The position numbers and the translations under genes were made by a program. Positions 38,522-47,914 of a stretch of 64,000 nt of DNA are shown here, one piece after another. The first letter of the stretch is position 1. Each line of letters opens with the position of its first letter. The notes under the pieces were generated by a model. It had not been told where the DNA came from. It was given only the letters and a program-made list of their open reading frames with translations, and did not search any database. Source of the stretch: Roseovarius pelagicus (GTDB taxonomy: Bacteria; Pseudomonadota; Alphaproteobacteria; Rhodobacterales; Rhodobacteraceae); assembly GCF_025639885.1 (NCBI RefSeq), contig NZ_CP106738.1, positions 2,046,001-2,110,000 on the forward strand, given 5' to 3'.

Positions 38522-39258
38522 GCGATGAATTGCGCGGGCAGCGAGCGTTGGTGACCGGTGCGGCCCAAGGGATCGGCGCGGGGATCGCCCGGGCGCTGGC
38601 GGGGGCCGGGGCCGAGATAATCGCTGCCGACCAACGCGCACCCGACGACACTGTGGCCGCCATCGCCGACGCGGGCGGGCAGGCGATAGGCGTGACCTGT
38701 GATGTTTCCGACGCCACGTCGGTCGCCATGCTGTTCGATCAGATCGCAAGGCGCGGGCCGCTGAACGTGGCCGTGAATGCCGCCGGTATCCTGAGCGAAG
38801 CGCCGGTGACGGAAATGGATGTGGACGAGTTTGACCGGATCGTTGCGGTTAACCTGCGGGGTGCCTTCCTGATTGCGCAGGGCGCGGCGCGAACGATGCA
38901 GGTGGCCGGAACGGGGCGGATCATCCTGATTTCTTCGGAACTAGCTTATCTTGGTCGGGCTGAATTTTCCGCGTACTGCGCTTCAAAGGCGGGTGTTGTG
39001 GGGCTCACTCGGTCTTTGGCACGGGAACTGGCGCCCGACATCCTTGTCAACAGCGTGGCGCCGGGGCCAGTGGATACGCCGATGCTGGCGCTGGAAAACA
39101 TGTCGCAGGCCTGGATCGATAAGGAACTGGACAATCCGCTCGGCCGGGTTGGCAAGGTCAGTGAAATCTCCGGAGTGGTGCGTTTTCTCTGCGGCCCCGA
39201 AGCCGGATTTTTCACCGGCCAGACACTCAGCCCCAATGGCGGCGCCGTGATGATCTGA
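38518..39258 (+). CDS. Short-chain dehydrogenase/reductase, second copy
   Basis: 246 residues. TGAAQGIGAGIARA, VNAAG, Ser in LISSEL and YCASK are the expected SDR elements, and GGAVMI closes the protein. It shares only the family pattern with the SDR before it, so the two are unlikely to be a recent duplication. Overlap of 4 bp with the previous gene; the start is therefore ATG 38518. Confidence 0.86.
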   Translation: MSDELRGQRALVTGAAQGIGAGIARALAGAGAEIIAADQRAPDDTVAAIADAGGQAIGVTCDVSDATSVAMLFDQIARRGPLNVAVNAAGILSEAPVTEMDVDEFDRIVAVNLRGAFLIAQGAARTMQVAGTGRIILISSELAYLGRAEFSAYCASKAGVVGLTRSLARELAPDILVNSVAPGPVDTPMLALENMSQAWIDKELDNPLGRVGKVSEISGVVRFLCGPEAGFFTGQTLSPNGGAVMI

Positions 39259-39285
39259 GACACCACAAAGACAGGAGTTCGACCC

Positions 39286-40197
39286 ATGCTGCAAAGACCC
39301 GTTCCATGGCCCAACGGCGCCAAGGTGGCTTGTGCCATCACTTTGGATATGGATGCTGACAGCCTTGTGCATATTCACCATGGTGCAGGGGCGGGCGACA
39401 AGCTTTCGGCCACCTCGATGCTGCGGTATGGGCCCGAGGTGGCGATTCCGCGTATCCTCGACACCTATCGCCGGTTCGGTCTGACCCAGAGCTTCTTCAT
39501 GCCTGCCTGGTGCGTCGAGAACCACCCCAAGGCGGTAGAAGCCATCGTGAAGGATGGACACGAGATAGGTCATCACGGTTATATCCATGAGGCGCCCAAC
39601 AGCCTGAGCGCGGCGCAGGAACATGACTGGATGTGTCGCAGTATCGAGATTATCGAACGTCACACCGGCCAGCGCCCGCGTGGCAACCGGTCACCACTCT
39701 ATCACATGTCTTCGAAAACACCCGGTTTCTTGGCTCAGGAGGGGTTTGTCTATGACAGCTCGCTCATGGGGGACGAAGTGCCTTATGTGCTGGAGACCGG
39801 CAAAGGTCGTATCATGGAACTGCCGGTAAGCTGGGCCACGGATGACTGGCCGCCCTATGTGCATGCGCCGGATCTGGATTACATGTTCGCCGTGCAGGCA
39901 CCGGAGCGCGCCATGGAGGTGTTCATGGCCGAATTCGAAGCTTTGCGCGCCTGTCCAGGCGGTCTGTGGGTGGGGGTATGGCACCCGTTCGTCAGTGGGC
40001 GCTTGTCGCGCTGGCAGCGGGTCGAGAAGATGATCGAATACATGCTGAACACAGGCGATGTGTGGTTCGCAACATTAGAAGAGATCGCAGCCCATGTGGC
40101 CATGGTGGAGAAATCGGGCGAGTATGCGCCACGGGTCGACCACCTGCCTTATCACGCCGAAAATCAGGTGCCTGCCGAACTTCAGGGCAAGGTCTGA
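39286..40197 (+). CDS. CE4-fold (polysaccharide deacetylase/cyclic-imidase-like) hydrolase
   Basis: 303 residues, NodB-homology barrel. The first conserved block is ITLDMDADSLV (catalytic/metal Asp region), then GHEIGHHGYIHEAP with the metal-binding His residues, RGNRSPLYHMS, and VWHPFVSGRL with a late His. This looks like the intracellular PgdA/cyclic-imide-hydrolase branch rather than secreted deacetylases: there is no signal peptide. In an operon with an importer and two SDRs it probably opens a cyclic amide or imide, or removes an acyl group, from the imported compound (inference). Confidence 0.72.
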   Translation: MLQRPVPWPNGAKVACAITLDMDADSLVHIHHGAGAGDKLSATSMLRYGPEVAIPRILDTYRRFGLTQSFFMPAWCVENHPKAVEAIVKDGHEIGHHGYIHEAPNSLSAAQEHDWMCRSIEIIERHTGQRPRGNRSPLYHMSSKTPGFLAQEGFVYDSSLMGDEVPYVLETGKGRIMELPVSWATDDWPPYVHAPDLDYMFAVQAPERAMEVFMAEFEALRACPGGLWVGVWHPFVSGRLSRWQRVEKMIEYMLNTGDVWFATLEEIAAHVAMVEKSGEYAPRVDHLPYHAENQVPAELQGKV

Positions 40198-40214
40198 CCG
40201 AGCTTCGCGCAAGG

Positions 40215-40256
40215 GGCGGAGCCCAAACCGGCAAGCGATTGGTTTGGCTCCGCCTT
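40215..40256 (+). terminator. Hairpin at the end of the 35016-40197 operon
   Basis: GGCGGAGCCCAAACC (40215-40229) and GGTTTGGCTCCGCC (40241-40254) form a 14-bp stem with one bulged base, loop of 11. It is followed only by TTAAAG, so the U-tract is poor. Position 18 bases after the stop codon supports a terminator role. Confidence 0.65.
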
Positions 40257-40530
40257 AAAGATATGCGGTATCGGATATGACTGTAGGAGCATGCTCAATT
40301 CTGGCCCGAACCGAGGGATCGCCACCGCGCCAGCGCTGACGTGACAGGCGGGTGGCGTATCGCAGCTTCTCTCTTAGGGGCTGCCGCGGGACAGCTCGCT
40401 ATTTAACGAGACACCCCTGAAGCCGGGAAACCGGGCCGCGTGATCTGAATATGCGTATCGGTGCTGCGGGGACATTAAGGCCCGACAATCCAACAGCCTC
40501 CAGCTACATGCTCGCTTCCTCGCCTTAGCA
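40257..40530. other. Spacer between convergent operons
   Basis: No coding frame or clear signal seen. Together with the hairpin this is the 333-bp space between the stop codons of two convergent genes. Confidence 0.5.
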
Positions 40531-41883
40531 TCAGGTTGTTACGCTGGCCAGCGCCCCTTTCAATTCAGTCAAGAACCGGTCGGCGTGATCCGTGCTGAAA
40601 CATAGCTGTGGGCGGATCTTCAGAACATTCGCATTTGCCGCCGTGGCCGAGATCAATACCCGGCGTGCACGCATTTCGTTGACCAGCGCAAGGGCAAGCG
40701 CGCTGTCGGGGTCTCGCGTGGCGCGATCCTTGACCATCTCCACGCCCATATACAGCCCCGTGCCGCGCACGTCGCCGATCCGTGCATCAGCCTTTGCCAG
40801 ATCGCGCAGCCCCTCCATCAGCACCGCGCCGGTCTTGCGCGCGTTTTCCATCAGGTTTTCATTCTGGATTACTTCGAGCGTGGCGCGTGCCGCAGCCATG
40901 GCCACGGTGTTGCCGCCGAAGGTGTTAAAGTAACGCATGTCATGCCCGAAAGCCTCACAAATATGCGACTGCACGGCGATGCCTGCCACTGGATAGCCAT
41001 TGCCCATCGGCTTGCCCATGGTCACGATCTCGGGCACCACGCGGTGGCGTTGATAGCCCCACATATCACTGCCGGTCCGGGCGAACCCGCACTGTACCTC
41101 ATCCGCGACAAAAATGCCGCCTGCGTCGCGCACGACCTTCAGGACTGGCGTCAGAAGTTCTGGGTCATTGGCGAATATGCCGTCGGAGGAAAACAGGGAA
41201 TCTGCGACAAATGCCGCCAGCCCCTGACCGCGGCGTTGAAGATCATGAATTTGCTCGGCCACATGCGCGGCCAGCCATTCGCCCATGTTTTCCGCCGCTA
41301 CCCGGTAAGTATCAGGCGCGGGTACGCGCCGAACCCAAGTGCCCAGCCGAGAATTCTCGCCCATGGAGGGCGAAAAGCCCGAGGTCAGCTCGGAATTGCC
41401 ATGATATGCCTCAGAGGTGACGATGATCCCTTCGTTGCCGGTATGGTACTTGGCCATGCGCAGAGCCAGATCGTTCGCTTCCGAGCCGGTGCAGGTGAAC
41501 ATCACATGTGCGATGTCCTTCTCAAACGTATCGAGCAACATTTCGGCATAGTCCAAGATCCCGTCTTGCATATAGCGGGTATGGGTGCAGAGCTTGTCCA
41601 TCTGAGCCTTGACGGCGGCATTCACATGCGGATGGCAATGGCCCACAGAGACCACGTTGTTATACGCATCCAGATATTCATTGCCGTCGCTGTCGTACAT
41701 CATCACCCCCTCGGCGTGGGCGAATTCCACCGGGTTGGCGTAGAACAAGCGATAAGCAGGCCCAAGAAGCCGTGCCCGCCGGTCGACCATTTCGCGGGTG
41801 CGGGCATCCAGTGCGTCGGCCTGCGCGGGATCAAATCCGTTCACCATCTTGCCACGTTTGGGGCGTTGGAGATTGGTGGTCAT
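40531..41883 (-). CDS. Class III PLP enzyme of the phospho-lyase (ETNPPL/PHYKPL-like) group
   Basis: 450 residues. The Schiff-base Lys is at about residue 291 in VTMGKPMGNGYPVAG, a stretch I recall as characteristic of the AGXT2L1/AGXT2L2 group (phosphoethanolamine and 5-phosphohydroxylysine phospho-lyases). FTCTGSEANDLALRMAK and FVADEVQCGFARTG are the other cofactor blocks. Such enzymes eliminate phosphate and ammonia from a phosphorylated amino alcohol to give an aldehyde. The adjacent hydroxylysine-kinase-like gene four bases upstream makes this reaction much more likely than a transamination. Confidence 0.82.
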   Translation of the reverse strand: MTTNLQRPKRGKMVNGFDPAQADALDARTREMVDRRARLLGPAYRLFYANPVEFAHAEGVMMYDSDGNEYLDAYNNVVSVGHCHPHVNAAVKAQMDKLCTHTRYMQDGILDYAEMLLDTFEKDIAHVMFTCTGSEANDLALRMAKYHTGNEGIIVTSEAYHGNSELTSGFSPSMGENSRLGTWVRRVPAPDTYRVAAENMGEWLAAHVAEQIHDLQRRGQGLAAFVADSLFSSDGIFANDPELLTPVLKVVRDAGGIFVADEVQCGFARTGSDMWGYQRHRVVPEIVTMGKPMGNGYPVAGIAVQSHICEAFGHDMRYFNTFGGNTVAMAAARATLEVIQNENLMENARKTGAVLMEGLRDLAKADARIGDVRGTGLYMGVEMVKDRATRDPDSALALALVNEMRARRVLISATAANANVLKIRPQLCFSTDHADRFLTELKGALASVTT

Positions 41884-41887
41884 ATCG

Positions 41888-42958
41888 TTATCCTTTCGGA
41901 GCAGAATATTGGGTCAGCAAGGCGGATATCTCATCCGGGGTATGAGCCAGAAACCAGTCCAACTGGTGCCAGCCCTGCGCGGTGTTGCGCATGATATAGC
42001 GTTCATTTTCGGGAAATAGCTTGGCGCGCCACAGGGTCAGTAGGGCACGTACCACCACCCGGGCCATCACCAAGTGCGGGATGAGCGCCAGTTCCTCTTC
42101 GGTCAGGTCGGTTCGTTCCAGATAGCCCTCCAGCACATCGCGCCCGCGATAGAACAGATCGTCATGCGGCTGTTCGGGTAGCTGGTTCAGCAGAGCCGTC
42201 GCTACGTCGATGGCGATGGCTGTGTTAACGGAATCGCCGAAATCTATGATCCCTTTGACGAAAGCAGGGTCACCATGATCCACCACAATATTGGATTTGC
42301 TGAAATCATTGTGCAGAACCTGCCGGCGCAATCCCTTCACGCGCGGGGCGATCGCGCGGTAACGTTCCAGCCCCTGCGCAAGCGCGTCCCGCTGGGTGGG
42401 GTCCTCTACCTCATCCAGAAGATGTGCGAACTTTAGCAGATGCTGAACATCCCATGGATAAACGCGGTCCTGCCAAGGGTGGGTGAACCCGGTCATGGCC
42501 AGCCGCAGCCGTGCTAGAATGCGACCGATCTGGCGGCGCTGCGCCGGGTCCGAGTTGGTTTCACACAGCGGCGTACCCTCAAGGAAGGTCAGCACGCGCA
42601 CGTGCCGTGTCTGACCATCCAGATCGGTGATAGTGGTGATGTCGCGCCCGTTGCCTGAGGACACGACGCGGGGCACCGGCAGGTTCTGGTCCCGAGCCTG
42701 AACGTGGCGCAGGATGGAGTTCTGAAAATCCAGCTCGGCGTGATCTTCATCCGGGTTGGCGATTTTGAGGACAAAGAGCGCACCCGAGCCGGTCTTCACG
42801 CGAAACGTGTCATCCTTTTCCGTATCGAACCGCTTCAGCGTTCCGGACAGGCCAAAATTCTGCTCCAGAACCTTGCGCGCACGGTCCGGCTCTATTGGCG
42901 TATAAGACCCGGCCAGTGCACCCTCGCCACCGCTGCAGCTGGGATCGGGTTGCATCAT
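41888..42958 (-). CDS. APH-family kinase, hydroxylysine-kinase-like
   Basis: About 356 residues. The catalytic loop is LHNDFSKSNIVV and the metal-binding stretch IIDFGDSVNTAIAIDVATAL, the pattern of human hydroxylysine kinase (HYKK/AGPHD1) and bacterial relatives. It phosphorylates a hydroxyl of an amino acid or amino alcohol, giving the substrate for the phospho-lyase downstream. The start at ATG 42958 overlaps the stop of the upstream agmatinase-family gene by 4 bp and has GGAG eight bases before it; a longer in-frame start would run into that gene. Confidence 0.78.
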   Translation of the reverse strand: MMQPDPSCSGGEGALAGSYTPIEPDRARKVLEQNFGLSGTLKRFDTEKDDTFRVKTGSGALFVLKIANPDEDHAELDFQNSILRHVQARDQNLPVPRVVSSGNGRDITTITDLDGQTRHVRVLTFLEGTPLCETNSDPAQRRQIGRILARLRLAMTGFTHPWQDRVYPWDVQHLLKFAHLLDEVEDPTQRDALAQGLERYRAIAPRVKGLRRQVLHNDFSKSNIVVDHGDPAFVKGIIDFGDSVNTAIAIDVATALLNQLPEQPHDDLFYRGRDVLEGYLERTDLTEEELALIPHLVMARVVVRALLTLWRAKLFPENERYIMRNTAQGWHQLDWFLAHTPDEISALLTQYSAPKG

Positions 42959-43928
42959 GAGGCTGCTCCGACCCGCGCTTCGGCCAGAAGACATAGCAGT
43001 TCGTACATTACCGTCGCGCCAGTCAGCGCCGTCAACCCGCTGGGATCGAGGGGGGGCGAAACCTCGACCATGTCGGCCCCCACATAGTTCAGCTTGCGCA
43101 AACCGCGGATCAGCGCCATCGCCTCGGGTGTGGTCAGCCCGGCAATTTCCGGTGTTCCGGTGCCGGGAGCAAAAGCCGGGTCTATACTGTCGATGTCAAA
43201 GCTTAGATAAACCGGCATGTCGCCAACGATATCGCGCGTTTCGGCAACCACCGCATCAATGCCACGGGCCTGGACCTCTTCCACGAACATAACCCGCATG
43301 CCGGCCTGTTCGGAATAGTCCCACCCTTCCGAGACATTCTGTGCCCCGCGAATGCCGATCTGCACCGTTTTCGTCGGGTCGATCAACCCCTCCTCATGAG
43401 CGCGGCGGAATGGGGCGCCGTGATTGAACTTCGATCCCTGAAAGCTGTCCCAGGTGTCGGTATGGGCATCCACATGGATCAGCGCCACGGGGCCTCCCGC
43501 AGCCTTGGATACCGAGCGCAGAAGCGGCAGGCTGACCGAATGATCCCCCCACAACTGAGCGGCAGAATGTTCCGCTCGGTCAACTGGCTGACGAACGCCT
43601 CAATGTCGCGATGCGTGGCCTCGATGTCAAAGACCCTCTGGAAAGGGACATCGCCCACATCTGCGACCCGGCATAGCTCGTACGGATTTACGCGAGTGGC
43701 ATGGTTGATCGTTCGCATCAGACTGGATTGGTTGCGCACCTCGCGCGGACCGTGGCGCGCACCGGGGCGGTTGGTCAGAGCGCCATCATACGGGATGCCA
43801 AGCAGGCCAATGTCTATATCGTCAAGCGTTTGTGCCACCGGCGCACGCATGAACGTGGGTAGGCCGGTATAGCGCGGCGCAAGATTGTCGGGCTGAGACG
43901 GGGAAATGAATTGGGTCACGGCAGGCAC
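42955..43928 (-). pseudogene. Agmatinase/guanidino-hydrolase (ureohydrolase family), broken by a one-base frameshift
   Basis: The N-terminal part (LLGIPYDGALTNRPGARHGP, ILPLSCGG) and C-terminal part (DHSVSLPLL, IHVDAHTDTWD, YLSFDIDSIDPAFAPGTGTP) are in different frames. They join exactly inside the manganese-binding GGDHS motif at a run of six C (43545-43550 on the plus strand); seven would restore a continuous protein of about 323 residues with all Mn ligands. The family hydrolyses guanidino compounds to an amine plus urea. First gene of the operon with the kinase and phospho-lyase. A homopolymer sequencing error is a serious possibility. Confidence 0.85.
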
Positions 43929-44032
43929 ACCATCGCTTTTTGATTACTGATTAATCCATACATTTATGCTTTTTTACCCCGAAACAATCTGTATTATCCC
44001 ATCAATACATTCATGCTAATCGTTGAAAAGAT

Positions 44033-44950
44033 ATGCTGAGCGCCTTAACCAATCCTGATCTGCACCTCTTACGTGTATTTCTTGCTGTCGTGGATGCAGG
44101 CGGGTTTTCCCGCGCGCAACTGGCGTTGAACGTCAGTCAGTCCACCATCAGCACTCAGATGAACAATCTGGAGACTCGGCTGAGGTTACGCCTGTGTCGG
44201 CGGGGACGGGCGGGCTTCGCGCTGACCGAAGACGGCCACCAAGTGTACCGTCTGGCCAAGGAGTTGTTGCAGGATTGCGACCGCTTTGTCAGCCACGTCA
44301 GCGAATTGGGTGGTGAAATCACCGGTGAGTTACGGATCGCCACCGCGGATTCGTTGCTGGGCCACGCCGTTTTTCAGCTAGACAAGGTCATCACGGCCGC
44401 GCGCGATCAGCTACCTGCAGTGACCTTGCAGCTGAACGTGATGAATCCTTTGGAAATCGAACGGCTGGTGCTGGAGCAAAAGATTCATCTGGGCATTCAT
44501 ACTTTCCCCAACCACGCGCCGGGGCTGCGCTATCTGCCGCTGTTCAATGAAACTCAGGTCCTGTGCTGCGGACGGCAACACCCACTCTACTCCCCAAAGA
44601 CACCACCAACACCACAGGAAATCGACAGGTTCGACTACGCGGCGCGATCCTATTACGGCGGTATGCTGAAGCCCGGATCAATGAAGCCCGCAATTGATGC
44701 AATAAAAAGCGGCAGCATGGAGGGGATCACTGCAGCAATCCTGTCGGGGCGTTTCATAGGCCATCTACCTGAACATTGCGCCCAACAGTGGATTGAGAGG
44801 GGCGAAATGAAGGCAGTGCTGCCCGAAAAGACCAATTACGACGCGTTATTCGAATGTGTGTTACCCGCTGGTTCGCGCAGTTCCCGAGCACAGGCTGTCA
44901 TGGAAGACATCATCACTTCGTTCGCGCGACCGGATGCTATCGAGATCTGA
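44033..44950 (+). CDS. LysR-family regulator
   Basis: 305 residues. Helix-turn-helix GGFSRAQLALNVSQSTISTQ, then LETRLRLRLCRRGRAGFALT. The effector domain follows the CysB-like fold. It is divergent from the agmatinase/kinase/phospho-lyase operon with 104 bp of AT-rich DNA between them, so it probably regulates that operon. Confidence 0.88.
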   Translation: MLSALTNPDLHLLRVFLAVVDAGGFSRAQLALNVSQSTISTQMNNLETRLRLRLCRRGRAGFALTEDGHQVYRLAKELLQDCDRFVSHVSELGGEITGELRIATADSLLGHAVFQLDKVITAARDQLPAVTLQLNVMNPLEIERLVLEQKIHLGIHTFPNHAPGLRYLPLFNETQVLCCGRQHPLYSPKTPPTPQEIDRFDYAARSYYGGMLKPGSMKPAIDAIKSGSMEGITAAILSGRFIGHLPEHCAQQWIERGEMKAVLPEKTNYDALFECVLPAGSRSSRAQAVMEDIITSFARPDAIEI

Positions 44951-45676
44951 AAAAGCAGAAGCTTGTTTTCTATATGCCTCAGGTGATTGATCGTCACGGT
45001 AACAAAACGGATGGGGAGAGGAACTGAGAACGGAGAAGACATCACGGTTTTCGGACCACAGAAGGCGTTCGTTTTAAAGCAGGGCGAGGAAGGCACGCAG
45101 GTTGCGGAGATTTGCCGCAAGGCAGGGATCAACCACTTGCCTTTCCGGGAATGAGAGCGAGTAATGTAGGGCTTCTGATCACAGAGTGGCTTGCGGCGCT
45201 TCGTCTCCATGCAGTCCGCAACCCGAAATTCCTTCTCCGCCCCAGCCCGCCGTCGTTCCGCTTTTTCCATCCACTACCATCGGCTCAGAGCTTTCGAGGT
45301 GTGGAAATCCGCGGCACATGCCGCTTGTTCAAAAATCGACATACCAGCTAGAAAAGTTGGCGAGTTAACTTGAAAATGCCGTCTCGAGGACCCGTCCAAG
45401 TTACAGATGGGCGCGTTCATTGTAACGAGACGTAAAGAGCTTCCACAGCCCAATTTTCGCGATTATCCCGAAAAATCTGGTTCCGATTTTTTCCCGACCG
45501 AGAGCAATTTGGTTCGCATTGCAACGATTTGAAAAATCGAAAGATTGATGGAAACTGCATTTAGTGCATGCTCCTGAGTAGATGGCCGTTAGGTTCGATC
45601 GTCAGCTGCATCCAAAGAATCTAACCTTCGCCTGAATGTGCGGGATCTGTATGGTCGTCCCCAAGTTTCACTGTGC
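44951..45676. other. 726-bp stretch without an intact gene
   Basis: Holds an IS3-family transposase relic near 45033-45135. The remainder shows scattered stops in all frames, and I could not assign it. It looks like an old insertion site between two unrelated operons. Confidence 0.6.
45033..45135 (+). mobile_element. Relic of an IS3-family transposase orfA
   Basis: Reads KTSRFSD in one frame and then AFVLKQGEEGTQVAEICRKA in another. This is the opening helix-turn-helix of IS3/IS407-group OrfA proteins (usual form RFTEAQIAFALKQ..GTPVAEVCRK.GIS). Only about 35 residues remain and a frameshift splits them. No terminal repeats or orfB were found. Confidence 0.6.
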
Positions 45677-46477
45677 TCAGATTTCCCTGATGCTGGCGGC
45701 AAACTCATGCAAACTCTGCGCCACCTTTTCAGGGATCTCAGTGAGGATGCCGTTCTTCATATCGGCGAACACGACCGTGGATGCATCGTGCATCAGTCCT
45801 GCCACGTTCGCAGCGACTTCAGCGCCGCAACCACGGGCATGTTCACCGGTCATAATCAACGCTGGCTTGGCGATGTGGGGCAGTGACGCGTCAACATCAA
45901 CACAGCTGTAAAGCCCATAGAAGCGCAGGAATACCGCCTCATCGATCGCCAAAACCTGATCCAGCCGCTTCTGTAAAGCGCCGGGATGGGAGGCGGTGAA
46001 GCTTTCCGTGTACCAAGACGACGACAGTACAGGCATCGTTTGCGCCACACCCATCGTTTTCATCTTTTGCAGTAAATCTGCGGCACTTTCTTTATCGCCC
46101 TCTGTGCGCCCTGCAGGCATTGCCATCAAGCTGATCCAGTCAACTCGTCCCGGATGGCGTTCGGCGTAGCGAGCAACGATGAAGGCGCCGAGGGAATGCC
46201 CAACCAATGCCACTCGCTGGTGTCCCGTCGCTGCACGGACCTTCTCCAAATCCTCAACCAGTTGGTCTAGACTGAGGGTATCATCTGAGGGACAGCCATC
46301 CCCATGACCACGCAAGTCATAGGAAATACAGCAATGATCGTCCTTCAGATGCCCGACGACATCTGTCCAGACCTCTCGGGTCGAGGCATTGCCATGCACG
46401 AAGATAATCGGCTGCCCCGTCCCCGTGACGCTGGGGCGAGAGGGTATATTGGACAAGGGATCGTTGACCAAAGTCAC
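45677..46477 (-). CDS. Alpha/beta-hydrolase-fold protein lacking two catalytic residues
   Basis: 266 residues. HGNASTREVW is the oxyanion region and GHSLGAF holds the nucleophile Ser. Compared without gaps to its neighbour at 47915, the acid position (TGENDGAC there) is TGEHARGC here, Asp to Ala. The base position (LKHSIL there) is MKNGIL here, His to Asn. It may therefore be inactive as a classical hydrolase, or use another mechanism such as decarboxylation, isomerisation or binding. It starts at GTG 46477, overlapping the tautomerase gene by 4 bp. Confidence 0.8.
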   Translation of the reverse strand: MTLVNDPLSNIPSRPSVTGTGQPIIFVHGNASTREVWTDVVGHLKDDHCCISYDLRGHGDGCPSDDTLSLDQLVEDLEKVRAATGHQRVALVGHSLGAFIVARYAERHPGRVDWISLMAMPAGRTEGDKESAADLLQKMKTMGVAQTMPVLSSSWYTESFTASHPGALQKRLDQVLAIDEAVFLRFYGLYSCVDVDASLPHIAKPALIMTGEHARGCGAEVAANVAGLMHDASTVVFADMKNGILTEIPEKVAQSLHEFAASIREI

Positions 46478-46671
46478 GTTCCCTTGCTTCGGTCAACGAT
46501 CAGTTGTCCCCCGACGCCCCAGTTTTCAGACGTGAAATCGGTGATGACCACCTGCACCGACGCAGGTGTGCCGCCACAGGTCTCGACGAACGCAGTGGTC
46601 AACTCTGATACCAGATTGCGTTTTTGCTCTGTCGAGCGGCCTTCGAACATTTCGACACGGATAATAGGCAT
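46474..46671 (-). CDS. 4-oxalocrotonate-tautomerase-like small enzyme
   Basis: 65 residues, the normal 4-OT size. It opens MPIIRVEMFEGRSTEQKRNL, so Pro1 after Met removal is the catalytic base as in 4-OT. The family isomerises unsaturated keto acids in ring-cleavage pathways. Its place between an FAD monooxygenase and alpha/beta hydrolases suggests breakdown of an aromatic or heteroaromatic compound. Confidence 0.85.
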   Translation of the reverse strand: MPIIRVEMFEGRSTEQKRNLVSELTTAFVETCGGTPASVQVVITDFTSENWGVGGQLIVDRSKGT

Positions 46672-46725
46672 ATTGAACCCTTCATTGGGATGGAGAAACA
46701 GATGTAATGGAGGTGACGTAGGTAT

Positions 46726-47877
46726 TCAGATGCTCGGCGTGTGGTCCACAGCGACGCGCAGGCTTCTTTGGAACCGCTTTGTCTTGGCCAAGTACGGCAA
46801 GACTAGGCTGCGTAGCCAAAGCAGTTTCCTAGGCCAGCGCGTCCCGACAGCCCCGTAGAGGAACGACATGCGCTGGGTTTTATCAATGTAGGGACGCTCT
46901 GCTTTTTCCCAACGTTGCAGGGCGTAGGGAATATCGGCTGCGCCAGTCACGGCCCGGGCCAGGACAACCGCATTGACGATTGCCACGCAGGCACCCTGAC
47001 CCAGATTCGGTGCCATGCCATGCGCGGCATCGCCTACGATACAGACATTTCCACGCGACCAGGACGAACAGGTGATGTTGTAGAAGGGACGCCACCGCTC
47101 CTTTGGGTGGCGGGGCAAGCGTTCAAGATACTCCCGATAATTTGGATGGCTCTTCCTCCAAGCGTCTAGGTTGAAGGGTTTTTGCAGTCGACCTTGTATG
47201 TCGTTCTCCGCGCAACACAGGAAGACATAGTGGTAGTCCTTGCTGGCAGCCGCCATTCCGATGCGCCGTCCACCATTCCACATCTCAATGCGGCGATCAT
47301 TCAGCTTGTCTTCGGGTTTGCGCTCTATCAGGTGTCGTCCGCAACCGTCCCTGAGCTCGATGATCTCGGTCGCCAGATTCAGCGAGTCGCGCACCTGCGA
47401 GAATACCCCATCGGCGCCAATCACCAGATCGGCCTTGGGGCCCCAGCCATCCTCAAATTCGAGGCGTCCATCGGGGTCAGCACTGATCACTTTTGACCCG
47501 GTCACAATCTCAACCCCGGCCGCCTTTGCGCACTCTGCGAGAATACGGTGCAGCTCGGTGCGCAACATCACGATCAGTTCCGGTGGTTCCTCATCATCCG
47601 AGGCCCGCAGATTCACCTCTTTTTGGTGATGATCCTGCAGCAGGCGCGGAACGGTCGACCGCACCCCGATTCTTTCGATCTCGTCGTACACACCCAAATC
47701 GCGCAGCGCGTCGAGCACATTTTTCCAAAGATAAAGCCCGGCGCCGATCTCACGCAATTCATTCGAGCGTTCATGTACGCGCACCTTCCAACCCCGCTGT
47801 CCCAGCGCGGCGGCGGCAGCCAAGCCCGCCAGACCTGCGCCCGCAATCTCTACCGTTTTCTGTCTCTCGCTCATCAT
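46726..47877 (-). CDS. FAD-dependent aromatic monooxygenase (salicylate / 6-hydroxynicotinate hydroxylase-like)
   Basis: About 383 residues. VEIAGAGLAGLAAAAAL is the FAD dinucleotide motif. DLVIGADGVFSQVR is the DG motif that also binds NAD(P)H. NVCIVGDAAHGMAPNLGQGA is the GD motif. This three-motif layout defines class A flavoprotein monooxygenases, which hydroxylate phenolic or hydroxypyridine rings using NAD(P)H and O2. The exact ring is unknown. ATG 47877 follows GGAG; ATG 47874 is equally possible. Likely co-transcribed with the hydrolase upstream and the tautomerase and second hydrolase downstream. Confidence 0.87.
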   Translation of the reverse strand: MMSERQKTVEIAGAGLAGLAAAAALGQRGWKVRVHERSNELREIGAGLYLWKNVLDALRDLGVYDEIERIGVRSTVPRLLQDHHQKEVNLRASDDEEPPELIVMLRTELHRILAECAKAAGVEIVTGSKVISADPDGRLEFEDGWGPKADLVIGADGVFSQVRDSLNLATEIIELRDGCGRHLIERKPEDKLNDRRIEMWNGGRRIGMAAASKDYHYVFLCCAENDIQGRLQKPFNLDAWRKSHPNYREYLERLPRHPKERWRPFYNITCSSWSRGNVCIVGDAAHGMAPNLGQGACVAIVNAVVLARAVTGAADIPYALQRWEKAERPYIDKTQRMSFLYGAVGTRWPRKLLWLRSLVLPYLAKTKRFQRSLRVAVDHTPSI

Positions 47878-47914
47878 CAAACTCCGTATTTATATGGGCA
47901 ACCAATGCCGCGAG

